From DATIJJ01 sp039936115 (GTDB lineage Bacteria; Pseudomonadota; Gammaproteobacteria; DSM-16500), in assembly GCA_039936115.1 (NCBI GenBank), contig JBDTIZ010000272.1:1-14526 (forward strand): a stretch of DNA of 14,526 nt, read 5' to 3'. This document shows positions 6,801 to 14,415 of this stretch, in pieces. A model generated the notes under the pieces. The model did no database searches. It saw only the letters and a program-made list of their open reading frames with translations, and was not told the origin of the DNA. The translations under genes were made by a program, and so were the position numbers. Within the stretch, counting starts at the first letter, position 1; every line of letters begins with the position of its first letter.

Positions 6801-8512
6801 AGTGGAGCAAGAGGATTACCTGCGTAAGAAGCTCGTGAATTTTCGCTGTAGCCAGAATCTCGAGGGAAAGCGGAAACTTCCAGAGTTCCAGCACGTCGGT
6901 ACATCGGTGTTTGTTTGAAGACGCCGTTCTTGTCTTTAAAATACGTGCCATTATCACTAATTTGATAAAAGCTTTCTATTATTGTGTCACCCTCTTTTGT
7001 TTTACATACAATATGCTCTTTGCGGTACTTTTTATATTGCTGATTTTCAAAATAACCAGGTTCTGGAAAAAGTTCTGCGATTAAATTATCAACAAGTGCA
7101 TTATAAATTAATTCATGATGCTCTGACGGTTTTAACTGTGTCATATAATCAAAACCAGTTAATAATCCTCCTGCTTCATAAGGAATACCTTTACCTGCAT
7201 TCATGTATGCTTCTGCAGGACCTTGGCGGTGCAAACTTAATTCTTTAAACCGTTTTCCCCAGGCAGCTTCTGCTTCATTGAACTTGAATGAATAGGCTCC
7301 CCCTTCATTCGACAGATTGACAGTGCCATCCCAGTTGGCACCTATACCTAAAGCTAGTCCAGGATTGATTTGAAATCCTTGCAGCAGTTCAAACAGGTAG
7401 TGTGAAATAATTTTTAATTGCACTGTATTTATTTGGTGAAGTTCACTTTGATAAGGTATTAAGGTTTTCTGTAAAACGTGATGTATTTTTTCTGGATTTA
7501 AGAAGCTAATCGGTTCAGACAAAAAAGGATTAACGAATTTATCACTTACGTTTTCGTCACTTTGCGCTATAAATTCTACGCCTAAACTCGATAGACTATG
7601 ATCAATCCAAGAATTGAAAATTTCATCTTGCGGAACATCCATGCGATGAGAAAGTTGACGATAAATAATCGAATGCAATTCCGCTAAAGGAATAAATCTG
7701 GGTGGATATTTAACTTGAGCATCCACGTGACCAAAAATTTTAAGGCCGAACATATTTGACAGTAGCGTGTCTGTTTCAGTTAATTGTCCCGCACGATTAA
7801 AATTAAAATTATAATCGGATATAAAAGGATTATTTAGCGATGCTATTTTGTTTGGCAGCGTGGAGTCTGCGACCACCAACTTAAAAAGCTGTTCTTGAGT
7901 TTCAACTGCTTGTACTTTTTCTTCCTTATTTTCCTGAGCAAGAGAGGAAGGAGAATATAACAAAAATGGATATTCTTTAAATATATTAGCCGTAGGTTCG
8001 GTAGACCATCCTACCATCATGCTAAGCAGTTGCCATAATGAATCACTATCGCATTGCGAACCATGTTGTCTAATTTCGATCAAAATGTTTTTATATGCAG
8101 CATTCAATAGTTGGCTATCGATTCTGTCATCATTTTGATAATAATCTTCAACAAATTGATTAAATTTCTTAATAGCATTATTGATAGCACGTGTGTGAAC
8201 TGGAAATTCACCCATAATGATTGGCAAACGATACATGAATAAAATATTTTGTTGACAGCTAGTTTCAAGATCAATGAGTTTATCGCAAACCTTTTCCGCC
8301 TGTTGAATTATCTCTTTTTTGGATAATGGTTTAGGTGGGAGGATGTTAAACTGCTCTCGAAGATGAGCAACCGCTTCGCGGTCTTTACAGATCATGTTAA
8401 GCAAAGGATAAGCCTGTGCTAGTGACTTTTCATCTGGCGTCAATAGGTGGAAAAAATTATTCGGTAATGACTGGCGTAGTGGGACAAAATATTTTTCTTC
8501 TAGACGCTGCAT
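3815..8512 (-). CDS. Giant protein of unknown family (1565 aa), possible effector
   Basis: A single uninterrupted frame of 1565 residues. It has no Sec signal peptide. Residues 1-370 are mostly helical and charged. Residues about 390-640 differ: they are rich in Gly, Asn, Tyr and Pro (GANWDGTVNLSNEGGAYSF near 390, YEAGGLLTGFDYM near 445, AGNPLAPLQVQYAQSMHG near 565) and look like a folded, possibly enzymatic or binding domain. Residues 640-930 are helical. One strongly hydrophobic stretch (about 935-980, containing GLLIGAWQTVTTPFLMCG) could be a membrane hairpin. Residues 1000-1565 are again helical, with a basic tail ending LRRIR. The ATG has AGG about 8 nt upstream. The gene lies 152 bp after the 1418-residue gene and 76 bp before the 107-residue gene, all on one strand. 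I recognise no family. Size, lack of a signal and context fit a type IV-secreted effector, which is inference. Confidence 0.9.
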   Translation of the reverse strand: MQRLEEKYFVPLRQSLPNNFFHLLTPDEKSLAQAYPLLNMICKDREAVAHLREQFNILPPKPLSKKEIIQQAEKVCDKLIDLETSCQQNILFMYRLPIIMGEFPVHTRAINNAIKKFNQFVEDYYQNDDRIDSQLLNAAYKNILIEIRQHGSQCDSDSLWQLLSMMVGWSTEPTANIFKEYPFLLYSPSSLAQENKEEKVQAVETQEQLFKLVVADSTLPNKIASLNNPFISDYNFNFNRAGQLTETDTLLSNMFGLKIFGHVDAQVKYPPRFIPLAELHSIIYRQLSHRMDVPQDEIFNSWIDHSLSSLGVEFIAQSDENVSDKFVNPFLSEPISFLNPEKIHHVLQKTLIPYQSELHQINTVQLKIISHYLFELLQGFQINPGLALGIGANWDGTVNLSNEGGAYSFKFNEAEAAWGKRFKELSLHRQGPAEAYMNAGKGIPYEAGGLLTGFDYMTQLKPSEHHELIYNALVDNLIAELFPEPGYFENQQYKKYRKEHIVCKTKEGDTIIESFYQISDNGTYFKDKNGVFKQTPMYRRAGTLEVSAFPRDSGYSENSRASYAGNPLAPLQVQYAQSMHGNTRGHYAYDPINKDQFIPDTFYGQVMLSENGDYLPFNGIVPKNFDKNLKQENELCASFVIRMVQSSRIREYCPTFNETLDKIKTRFLPSYERKIPSLSDHNLTSHVKSKYMQLDQMLQQNNRKFADCQKLFYSLFKNLIYSLSVYTHHDQHLKSSFIQLITSAETFHPLGRANCERIIRELIISRPITIAPVMLKKYDDMIDYLKDLITYFYPTPSDSVAKLIALHARKNVKPLLETKSIADYFVQMQKSQQANLSRRQTPGMVYSALKYGGVSKAVVEDYKKMHGDNFKSGYRDPEGNQMGEPQTHERVLDWLAKSLGAGLQLAQRYNLFAVIRRPLVQPYIQVKEMSHAHKSVGYLALAMEGVKGFVWDGLLIGAWQTVTTPFLMCGDLVSWAALTVAPKKMQENALILSAASTNEPGLKVKASMQSRDYILQLINQFQHTNDRPALYNVKNNYLLEASRLLKILYPDLLSHEIDCCLDRMEKDFPLTHEEWGQLLKPFTEVLRHPDLLKFSSAINYDFIHAVFKYLSDPLNQLNSKIALKQIQSFYRLNSAQTKALTVFVNFYSKIINPIKKQQFIKLFQFGGAIQQILQVKDKQLHKIQNWLMIVFNEQWLRVILFEQNFKTSHKPMTAKVLDQIIDHLPDKIKRPLYDLCHSHNQNNLDKYVLDDHHKVFIKECYAVINTIIDANQINNLIQRCKIMITVNPSALSIKDKANAKWKHFAERELKHAPLSTIAVNEIIDDLSSKLTALPKLSMKLQQLRRDYQKIISDHLQSDPIHNSIHIRSVDAFGEEKTNDPLTQFYNSATELYLQLIKVTTDHQEASSLLRNFIDVTMNALVNARLDKVNIFSNDARTNINPLLNSVAIEEWLNAVRNNNSDLRALLEQQVQQSPSLDHALWRQKCIFQILEKRHLGERVRKTGVQSLLRFWCQHKNNVTRSGKIYFDEKETQPRKSATIFNGSRTMEYAINRVNEKTPHNLRRIR

Positions 8513-8546
8513 ACGTGTTGCCTATGGTTAAAATAATTTTATGACA

Positions 8547-8576
8547 AAAATAATGTTATGTAGGAAGATATCTCAA
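8547..8576 (-). promoter_or_regulatory. Candidate promoter of the 1565-aa gene
   Basis: On the - strand, TTGAGA (8571-8576; 5 of 6 to TTGACA) and TATTTT (8547-8552; 4 of 6 to TATAAT) are separated by 18 bp. They lie about 35-65 bp before the start codon at 8512. In such AT-rich DNA matches of this quality arise easily by chance, so co-transcription with the upstream giant gene remains possible. Confidence 0.25.
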
Positions 8577-8582
8577 TAACAT

Positions 8583-8607
8583 CCACCCCACAATAAACGC
8601 GGGGTGG
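8583..8607. repeat. Diverged short palindromic repeat between the giant genes
   Basis: CCACCCC (8583-8589) pairs with GGGGTGG (8601-8607) around an 11-nt loop. It shares the CACCCC...GCGGGGTG core with the repeat at 3-33 and is apparently an eroded copy. It is GC-rich in an AT-rich gap. On the - strand it follows the 1418-residue gene by about 58 bp but no T-tract follows it, so it is at best a weak terminator or a transcript-stabilising hairpin. Confidence 0.6.
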
Positions 8608-8664
8608 CAACTTGCGGTAACAGTGCTCTCTTAAGGAAGCGCATTGATATCTGTATTTTCATAT

Positions 8665-11600
8665 CTATCTAAGAGAATGTCTTGATTGTCTACCTTCTTG
8701 CACTCCTTCGAATGAAATGCCAAGTAACACATGTTCTTCCGGAGCTTGCTTATGTTCCTGGTCTTGTTCTGGCTGCTCACCAATTGTCATCGTGTTGATG
8801 AAATTCTTTCTGGAAAAAGGTTTTAACTGTACATGATTAAAAGTAAGCAAACGATTACGATTATGCAAGTCGCAAACTTGATCACACGTTTGATTGACTA
8901 TATACGTCCAGATTTTTTGAGCCTTATCGCTCAAATGTTTATTACCATCATCAGTTAATTTGTTTTTAAATTTTTTCAGTAAAGTGTCGCCTTCTTGATT
9001 TTCTTTTACTTCGTTTTTAGCAGCTTGAATGATAAAAGTTGCTAACATAGTGGGGGCATCATCACAACCCATGAATTCATCATCTTTGATAAGATTATTT
9101 TGTTTAGGTTTTTCTTCTGGCGCATAAAGACGTGAATGGATTCCACCATGGTCTGAGTGATAATTGGATAAGCTGATACCACCGCGATCGAATCTATTTA
9201 CTAAGTCAGCATAGTCAGCATCAGGTGAATCCCGATCACATTTTGCATATTGAGCGATAACTTGGATCAGTATTTTGTAAAATAATCTCAGTGATATTTC
9301 TTCTTCCGCTACATCATCATCTAATATAGTGCATTTCTCGATCTCGCGATCTACCGCACGCTGAATAGTTCGAATACATTGTTGGGTAGATTCAGAATCC
9401 ACAATGCTAATCTGTGTCTGTGTTGCATCAGAGACAATGGCACTCGCTACACTCGTTGCTACAGAAACGCGTTGTGTTTGGCTGTGTAAATTTTTAATTG
9501 AACCATTCGGTTGAGTCGATCCAACCATCTCCTGTGTAAGTGCTTGATCGGGACGAGGATGAAGGCAACAAATTTCTAAGATTTTTGCGACAGATAATGA
9601 AGTATCTAAACCAACCAAGGAAGTTCTCAGAAGCATTTTTGTTATGTTAAGTATGATGTCACTCACAAAATCAGTACTGATACCAAACAAAATAGTCGTC
9701 CTGGAACTTTCTTCACTATTCGAACACCCTGCACTACTTTGCACCTGCCTAAAGTGCAAATCAACATCGCGGGTATGGATAAAATGTCTGATTTCATTGA
9801 TCGTACCTGCTGAAACCATGGGTAACATGGATAACACGCCTGATACTTGTGAAAGAGTAATGCTGCAATGACTTAGAGAGGAAGCCAGTGATTTTAACAT
9901 CGATCTTTGTGAAGTATGTAAATTCATGCCATCTCTCTGGGTTTCAACAGCAGTATCTATTTGTTGATTTAGCTTAGCAGCCAGATCAGCAATAGAATCA
10001 CCCAGATGTGAAAGTGTTAATCGCAACGCTGAAGACGCATGCGTGATGCTTTGCGCTTGGCCAGAATTACTATCATCTAAAATAGCATCGCTAGTTATTT
10101 TTACGCGTAGTTGCGATTCATTCAACGCTACGCCACTGCTAAGTTCTACTTTTGCTTCGTCCAGTAAGGTCAACGAACGACTGACCAGGCTCATTTCAAG
10201 CATTTCTTCGCATAATAATGATAAGCAACAGGAGGCAACCATCGATGTTGCTGTCGTATGATTTAAGCTGAGATGTGATCCGAGTGAAAAAGCATTTTGA
10301 TCTTCTCGTCGATAAACGTCGCCATCGATTTTTTGCAATGCGCCAATACAATTCTTCGTGAAAGCCTGAATGATATTGAGACCAGTGCTGATAGCATTGC
10401 TTATGCTACTATCAAGCACAGCTTCATTTTTATGTCCTGGCGCGATGTCACTTGCAAGCGACGCCGCGGCAGTAGATTGTAAAAAAGAGACAATGAATGC
10501 ACTATGAGTACTCAAGGAAGATGCTAGAGTTGTCTGACTGATACTTGCAATTTGACTTGCCATATCTTGATTTAATCCCGGCATCGGCTCTTGACCTTGG
10601 CCTCGCTCCACTTCATCCAGGACTTCACGAATTTTACCTGTTAATTGATCGATAATAACAACAGAAGTAACGGCGCTATCATTAAAGCCAATCAGATGCC
10701 TGTTTCGTTCTTTAGCTTCGCGAGTCAGCTTAAGAAGCGCCTGTCTTAATACACCGGATTGACAGAGTGCTACAGTTAGAGACCGTGAAAAAATAGCCTC
10801 AGATAAATGATGTGATGTATGAAGAAGCGTTCCTGTACCCGATGCATCTTTTTCAGCACTTAGTCGAGTAGCATTACTGAGAATACTGAAGTTTGATTGT
10901 GAGTTATCGCCGGTTTTGATTTTATCTACGCCACGACCTAGTCTCCGACTGTTATCACTATTGGCTGTAGCAAGACGTAATAATCGAAAAAATACTTCAG
11001 AGGTGATTCCTGTTTGTAATGAGGCTAATGCAAGCATACCTAATGCACCAGATATAAAGCCCGTGCTGTTTTCTGCAAAACCGATCGTGGATTTTGCGGT
11101 GCTGTTTAAATCATTTCGCTCAGCGCCAGGTTGCTCGAAATTTAAAATATCACCTGTACGACGGGTTAATACAATTTTTTCCATCACACTTTGTAACTGT
11201 TGATGAAGTGTCAAATTAGCAGAAACAGCTTGTGTACCTGACTTTGCGGCTGTCAGATTGTTAGAATTAATGACGGATTGTTTATCTTTTTCAGCTTGCA
11301 CTTTCTCTTCTGGTCTAAGCTTTAAAGGTGCACTAGGACTATCTTGGAGAGTACGTAATTCACTCAGTGCAAAACACATCCCCGCAACTGAATTGAGTGA
11401 TACTGCCAATGCGCCGCACGTGACAGCATGGCTGACACCCATCACAACTGGTGCTGAAACACCTAGTTGATGGCATCTTTCTAATCTTTCTGCTAATTGG
11501 GACGCTCTTATTATCAGCGCATCCAAATGCACGCCTGTATTTTCTTTATCTGTCGCAGAAGTTTGCTTGCTTTCTCTTTCTATTCCTTTGTCATTTTTGA

Positions 11601-12921
11601 TGAAATCGAGAGTCCCACTTAATTCTCGGGAGATCAATCCAACAAAATCTGTGATCAGCACTGGAACCGCTGTGACTGCTGCACTAAGACCGACAGTAGA
11701 TGACGCCGTTTTAGCAATTATACTAAGATCATCGTCGTTATTGATAAAGAGGGCCAAATTCCTATTGATTTCAGCAATAATTTCATCAAATTTCTTGCTT
11801 AAAGCAGTTAGATTTTGTGAATGCGTGTGGGGAGCAGCAGCATCTCCTACTTTAACCTCAGCGAGAGAGCTTGCTTTAGCCGCAGATTGAGTCGTGCTCT
11901 CGGAAAAGTCATCGCGTTTACGCGTCAGTTCTTCGTTCGCTGCAATAGAAGCCAGTGCGGAAGAATTAACAGCTCGTAACGTACTTAAAAATGTTCCTGA
12001 TGTTAATAGACGTACAAAAACAGTTATGGCTGGGCTGGTAACGGTATGTTTGTGACTTAATTCAGACGCTTGCTTAAAATTGGAAATTGCTTCTTCAAGT
12101 GCCTTTAAAGCTTTAAGCGATTCTCTACTGTCTTTGCTCTCGCTAAATGATTGAATGCACACATTCAATGCATGATAAATATTTTTTTCTTGTTCACTTG
12201 CGGATTCTTTATCACAGAAATATGTCAATGCCCCAGCGTCACGTAGTGTTGAACCAATCATATCTAGGCCTGCGGATAAAACTCCGGCTGATGCAAGCGA
12301 AAGAGTCCCCGGAATACTGGCAGTGGATTTGGCCATGACCGCATGGGTCGCTCCAAAAGCTCCGCCTTTTATTTGGTTATCAATATTATTTTCCAACTTG
12401 TTGCTAATATTGTTGAATTCATTTGATAATGCTCTGCAATGACCTGAAAAACCTTTATTGTTAGCCTCATTAACATCAAAAGTGGATGCATCAGAGCGTG
12501 TGAATTTATCTGAATTCTCAACTGAATTTAATAAGCCATGAATTGCAGACGTCAAATCAAGCGGCAATTGAGAAACTTGACCGATTGTACTAACAGGAGC
12601 AATCGATCCAATTAAGGCTGACCACGCAAAACCTTCTTTAACTGAGACTAAGGCATCTTTGAGGTCAGGGAAAATATCTAGCACCGGATTTTCAGCAGAA
12701 AATTTTGCATCCTTTCCTTCTTTAAATAACGCATCCAAAGCAAGTAGTAAACTATCTTTATGCGAAGTGTTCTCGCTCATATTCTTTACTGAGGCAAAAC
12801 CTTCTGTTGCTCCATGACCACTGCCTTCGGCCAAACCAGTTATAGTTGCTGCTGGCATACCTGTAGTCGCAGAGGTTGACATACTAAAGGGTTTTGAAAT
12901 GTTATTATTTCTTGGTTGCAT
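8665..12921 (-). CDS. Giant degenerate-repeat protein (1418 aa), possible effector or toxin
   Basis: An intact 1418-residue frame of unknown family. After a Ser/Thr/Gly-rich disordered N-terminus (about 1-48), roughly ten diverged units follow up to about residue 1110. Each has an amphipathic helix (LDALIIRASQLAERLERC near 464, IIDQLTGKIREVLDEVERG near 754, SIADLAAKLNQQIDTAV near 976) and then a Ser/Ala/Gly/Leu-rich hydrophobic segment (GTLSLASAGVLSAGLDMIG near 204, TVGLSAAVTAVPVLITDFVG near 407, ISGALGMLALASLQTGI near 620, SLSHCSITLSQVSGVLSMLP near 1014). Residues about 1180-1418 are charged and non-repetitive. A Glu-rich stretch (about 1380-1397, EQPEQDQEHKQAPEEH) lies 20-38 residues from the end, like the E-block of Dot/Icm substrates. 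There is no Sec signal. The start has AGGGA at 12928-12932, 6 nt upstream. It is the first gene of the - strand cluster. Helical hairpins suggest membrane insertion or a long coiled scaffold; this is inference. Confidence 0.9.
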   Translation of the reverse strand: MQPRNNNISKPFSMSTSATTGMPAATITGLAEGSGHGATEGFASVKNMSENTSHKDSLLLALDALFKEGKDAKFSAENPVLDIFPDLKDALVSVKEGFAWSALIGSIAPVSTIGQVSQLPLDLTSAIHGLLNSVENSDKFTRSDASTFDVNEANNKGFSGHCRALSNEFNNISNKLENNIDNQIKGGAFGATHAVMAKSTASIPGTLSLASAGVLSAGLDMIGSTLRDAGALTYFCDKESASEQEKNIYHALNVCIQSFSESKDSRESLKALKALEEAISNFKQASELSHKHTVTSPAITVFVRLLTSGTFLSTLRAVNSSALASIAANEELTRKRDDFSESTTQSAAKASSLAEVKVGDAAAPHTHSQNLTALSKKFDEIIAEINRNLALFINNDDDLSIIAKTASSTVGLSAAVTAVPVLITDFVGLISRELSGTLDFIKNDKGIERESKQTSATDKENTGVHLDALIIRASQLAERLERCHQLGVSAPVVMGVSHAVTCGALAVSLNSVAGMCFALSELRTLQDSPSAPLKLRPEEKVQAEKDKQSVINSNNLTAAKSGTQAVSANLTLHQQLQSVMEKIVLTRRTGDILNFEQPGAERNDLNSTAKSTIGFAENSTGFISGALGMLALASLQTGITSEVFFRLLRLATANSDNSRRLGRGVDKIKTGDNSQSNFSILSNATRLSAEKDASGTGTLLHTSHHLSEAIFSRSLTVALCQSGVLRQALLKLTREAKERNRHLIGFNDSAVTSVVIIDQLTGKIREVLDEVERGQGQEPMPGLNQDMASQIASISQTTLASSLSTHSAFIVSFLQSTAAASLASDIAPGHKNEAVLDSSISNAISTGLNIIQAFTKNCIGALQKIDGDVYRREDQNAFSLGSHLSLNHTTATSMVASCCLSLLCEEMLEMSLVSRSLTLLDEAKVELSSGVALNESQLRVKITSDAILDDSNSGQAQSITHASSALRLTLSHLGDSIADLAAKLNQQIDTAVETQRDGMNLHTSQRSMLKSLASSLSHCSITLSQVSGVLSMLPMVSAGTINEIRHFIHTRDVDLHFRQVQSSAGCSNSEESSRTTILFGISTDFVSDIILNITKMLLRTSLVGLDTSLSVAKILEICCLHPRPDQALTQEMVGSTQPNGSIKNLHSQTQRVSVATSVASAIVSDATQTQISIVDSESTQQCIRTIQRAVDREIEKCTILDDDVAEEEISLRLFYKILIQVIAQYAKCDRDSPDADYADLVNRFDRGGISLSNYHSDHGGIHSRLYAPEEKPKQNNLIKDDEFMGCDDAPTMLATFIIQAAKNEVKENQEGDTLLKKFKNKLTDDGNKHLSDKAQKIWTYIVNQTCDQVCDLHNRNRLLTFNHVQLKPFSRKNFINTMTIGEQPEQDQEHKQAPEEHVLLGISFEGVQEGRQSRHSLR

Positions 12922-12963
12922 ATGATTTCCCTATCGATTATTAGAGGATGAATTTTTGTGAGA

Positions 12964-12991
12964 ATATTAGCACTATGAATATCGAATGCAA
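12964..12991 (-). promoter_or_regulatory. Candidate promoter of the giant-gene cluster
   Basis: On the - strand, TTGCAT (12986-12991) and TAATAT (12964-12969) are 16 bp apart, with the -10 about 42 bp before the ATG at 12921. Both hexamers are only partial matches to sigma-70 consensus. The 237-bp non-coding gap upstream of 12921 also contains a 6-bp stem hairpin (TCCGTA/TACGGA, 13070-13086) that could belong to the control region. Confidence 0.25.
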
Positions 12992-13158
12992 CTGTTAGAT
13001 TGTCTACGCATAGTTTTTTAAACAATAACTCTCGTAAAAAAAACGGTCTCGAAAAAATGAGCAAGCCAATCCGTATTTTTTACGGAGTATGTTATTTATT
13101 AAAAGCGAATATAATTCACGTATATAGTCCTCTTAAAATGTGTGAATAATTGAAATAG

Positions 13159-13440
13159 GTATCACTGGATCAACAGTTGAAGCATTGCTCACATTATTTT
13201 GAAATACCTGCAAATACTGCTTTAGAATTAAAATTACAAGCATCTTTTTCTTTATCTGTCAGACTATTTAATCGTTGTTTTGAAATGCTATGAAAAGACG
13301 TAGACTTAGGATTCGACGGTCAGTATAGTAGCCGCAAATTAGGTCGTTTTATAACTGATGACATTCAATCCGCAAAATTTCTAGCTACTTGGGCTGTAGA
13401 ACATAACAAGCGACATCAGTTTGTTATACACGTCAAATAA
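13159..13440 (+). pseudogene. Decayed open frame upstream of the beta-lactamase
   Basis: One reading frame bounded by TAG at 13156-13158 and TAA at 13438-13440 is interrupted only by TGA at 13291-13293. The two halves (44 and 48 codons) read as protein-like sequence: PANTALELKLQASFSLSV in the first, and FDGQYSSRKLGRFITDD followed by FLATWAVEHNKRHQFVI in the second. The second half has the look of a genuine C-terminus. No plausible start codon with a ribosome binding site is visible for the whole. I do not recognise the family. It may be the remains of a gene disrupted when the beta-lactamase segment arrived, or a short-peptide gene. The second half could also be an unrelated intact small ORF, but it lacks a good start. 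Confidence 0.35.
13301..13329 (+). promoter_or_regulatory. Candidate beta-lactamase promoter
   Basis: TAGACT (13301-13306; 4 of 6 to TTGACA) and TATAGT (13324-13329; 5 of 6 to TATAAT) are separated by exactly 17 bp. They lie inside the decayed frame, about 134 bp before the beta-lactamase ATG. This is the best-spaced sigma-70-like pair between the decayed frame and the gene. A closer pair at 13421/13445 would put the -10 box over the ribosome binding site and is unlikely. Confidence 0.3.
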
Positions 13441-13462
13441 TTTTTATAAGAAGATATTTAAT

Positions 13463-14395
13463 ATGTTTTATTCATCAATTAAACGTTTTTTATTAGTAGC
13501 AACATCCGCAATTGTTTTTATAATTGTTTCCATACCTTTAATTGCTAACGCTAAACAAATTGACTCGACTTTGATACAGATCAAACTAGCAAAACTTGAA
13601 GCGTCTTCTGGTGGACGGCTTGGAGTGTACGCCATAAATACTGCGAATAACGTGCGTGTTCAATATCGCGCAGAAGAACTATTCCCGTTTTGCAGCACAA
13701 GTAAAATAATTGTTGTTTCAGCTATCCTTAAAAAAAGCGAAACAAACCCAGCCTTATTACAGAAAAAAATTACCTATGATAAAAAAGACATAGATAAGAG
13801 CGAGTACGCACCTATTACTCAACAACATATTGATAGTGGCATGCGTATCGCTGAGTTATGTAAAGCGGCAATTGAATATAGTGATAATACTGCTATGAAT
13901 CTTTTGTTGAAAATTTTAGGTGGACCCGGAGCTGTTACCTCATATGCAAGGTCTATTCACGATAATAAATTCAGAATGAACAGATGGGAACCCGAGTTAA
14001 ATTCAGCAATACCAGGAGATACACGTGATACAACTACACCTAAAGCTATGACACATAGTTTACAGCAAGTTGTTCTTGGCGATGGTCTTGCGTTATCGCA
14101 ACAGAAACAGTTACAAACATGGCTAAAAAATAATACCACTGGCGCTGCTAAAATTCGGGCTGGTGTACCCAAAAATTGGATTGTGGGAGATAAAACAGGA
14201 AGTGGGCAATATGGTACAACGAATGATATTGGCATCATTTGGCCGCCAGGATGCTCTCCCATTGTTATAGCAATTTATTTGACGCAAAATACTAAAGATG
14301 CCGTTAACCGTGAAGATATACTTGCATCAGCTACGCACCTAGTGCTTAGTGAATTGGCAAGTACAGATCAATGTATTAAACGGAAATATTCTTAA
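13463..14395 (+). CDS. bla: Class A beta-lactamase, CTX-M/L2-like active site
   Basis: Encodes a 310-residue periplasmic serine beta-lactamase that hydrolyses beta-lactam antibiotics through an acyl-enzyme. Residues 1-30 are a Sec signal peptide with likely cleavage after ANA. All class A motifs are present (Ambler numbers in brackets): C77-S78-T79-S80-K81 (Cys69, Ser70, Lys73), Y115 (Tyr105), S140-D141-N142 (SDN 130-132), E176-P-E-L-N180 (Glu166 to Asn170), and K244-T245-G246-S247-G248 (KTG 234-236, Ser237, Gly238). Cys69 without Cys238 rules out the KPC/SME-type disulfide. The CSTSK and KTGSGxYGTTND pattern resembles the CTX-M/L2 group. The ATG at 13463, with AAGAAG at 13448-13453, is preferred over an in-frame TTG at 13421, because the longer form would put 14 residues before the signal peptide. 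No LysR-type (AmpR-like) regulator gene is adjacent. The spectrum cannot be read from the sequence alone. Confidence 0.96.
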   Translation: MFYSSIKRFLLVATSAIVFIIVSIPLIANAKQIDSTLIQIKLAKLEASSGGRLGVYAINTANNVRVQYRAEELFPFCSTSKIIVVSAILKKSETNPALLQKKITYDKKDIDKSEYAPITQQHIDSGMRIAELCKAAIEYSDNTAMNLLLKILGGPGAVTSYARSIHDNKFRMNRWEPELNSAIPGDTRDTTTPKAMTHSLQQVVLGDGLALSQQKQLQTWLKNNTTGAAKIRAGVPKNWIVGDKTGSGQYGTTNDIGIIWPPGCSPIVIAIYLTQNTKDAVNREDILASATHLVLSELASTDQCIKRKYS

Positions 14396-14415
14396 CAAGA
14401 AATACTAGGGTCTGT

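Noticed and set aside
3901..7248. Several + strand open frames (for example 3901-4185, 5490-5723 and 6982-7248)
   Set aside because: They lie opposite the 1565-residue gene, have no protein-like composition or ribosome binding sites, and are shadows of it.
9644..12338. Multiple + strand open frames opposite the 1418-residue gene
   Set aside because: All fall within the coding strand of the giant protein, with Cys/Arg-rich antisense-type compositions and no start signals.
12840..13064. A - strand frame of 74 codons overlapping the start of the 1418-residue gene
   Set aside because: It overlaps the well-supported start in another frame, has no good ribosome binding site and no recognisable protein features.
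13421..13450. Promoter pair TTGTTA / TATAAG just before the beta-lactamase
   Set aside because: The -10 would overlap the ribosome binding site and leave a leader of only a few nucleotides.
13421..13462. TTG-initiated extension of the beta-lactamase by 14 residues
   Set aside because: It would place extra residues ahead of a normal signal peptide and overlap the decayed frame. The ATG at 13463 has its own AAGAAG site.
13957..14262. A 101-codon - strand frame
   Set aside because: It lies wholly antisense to the beta-lactamase, which is certain.
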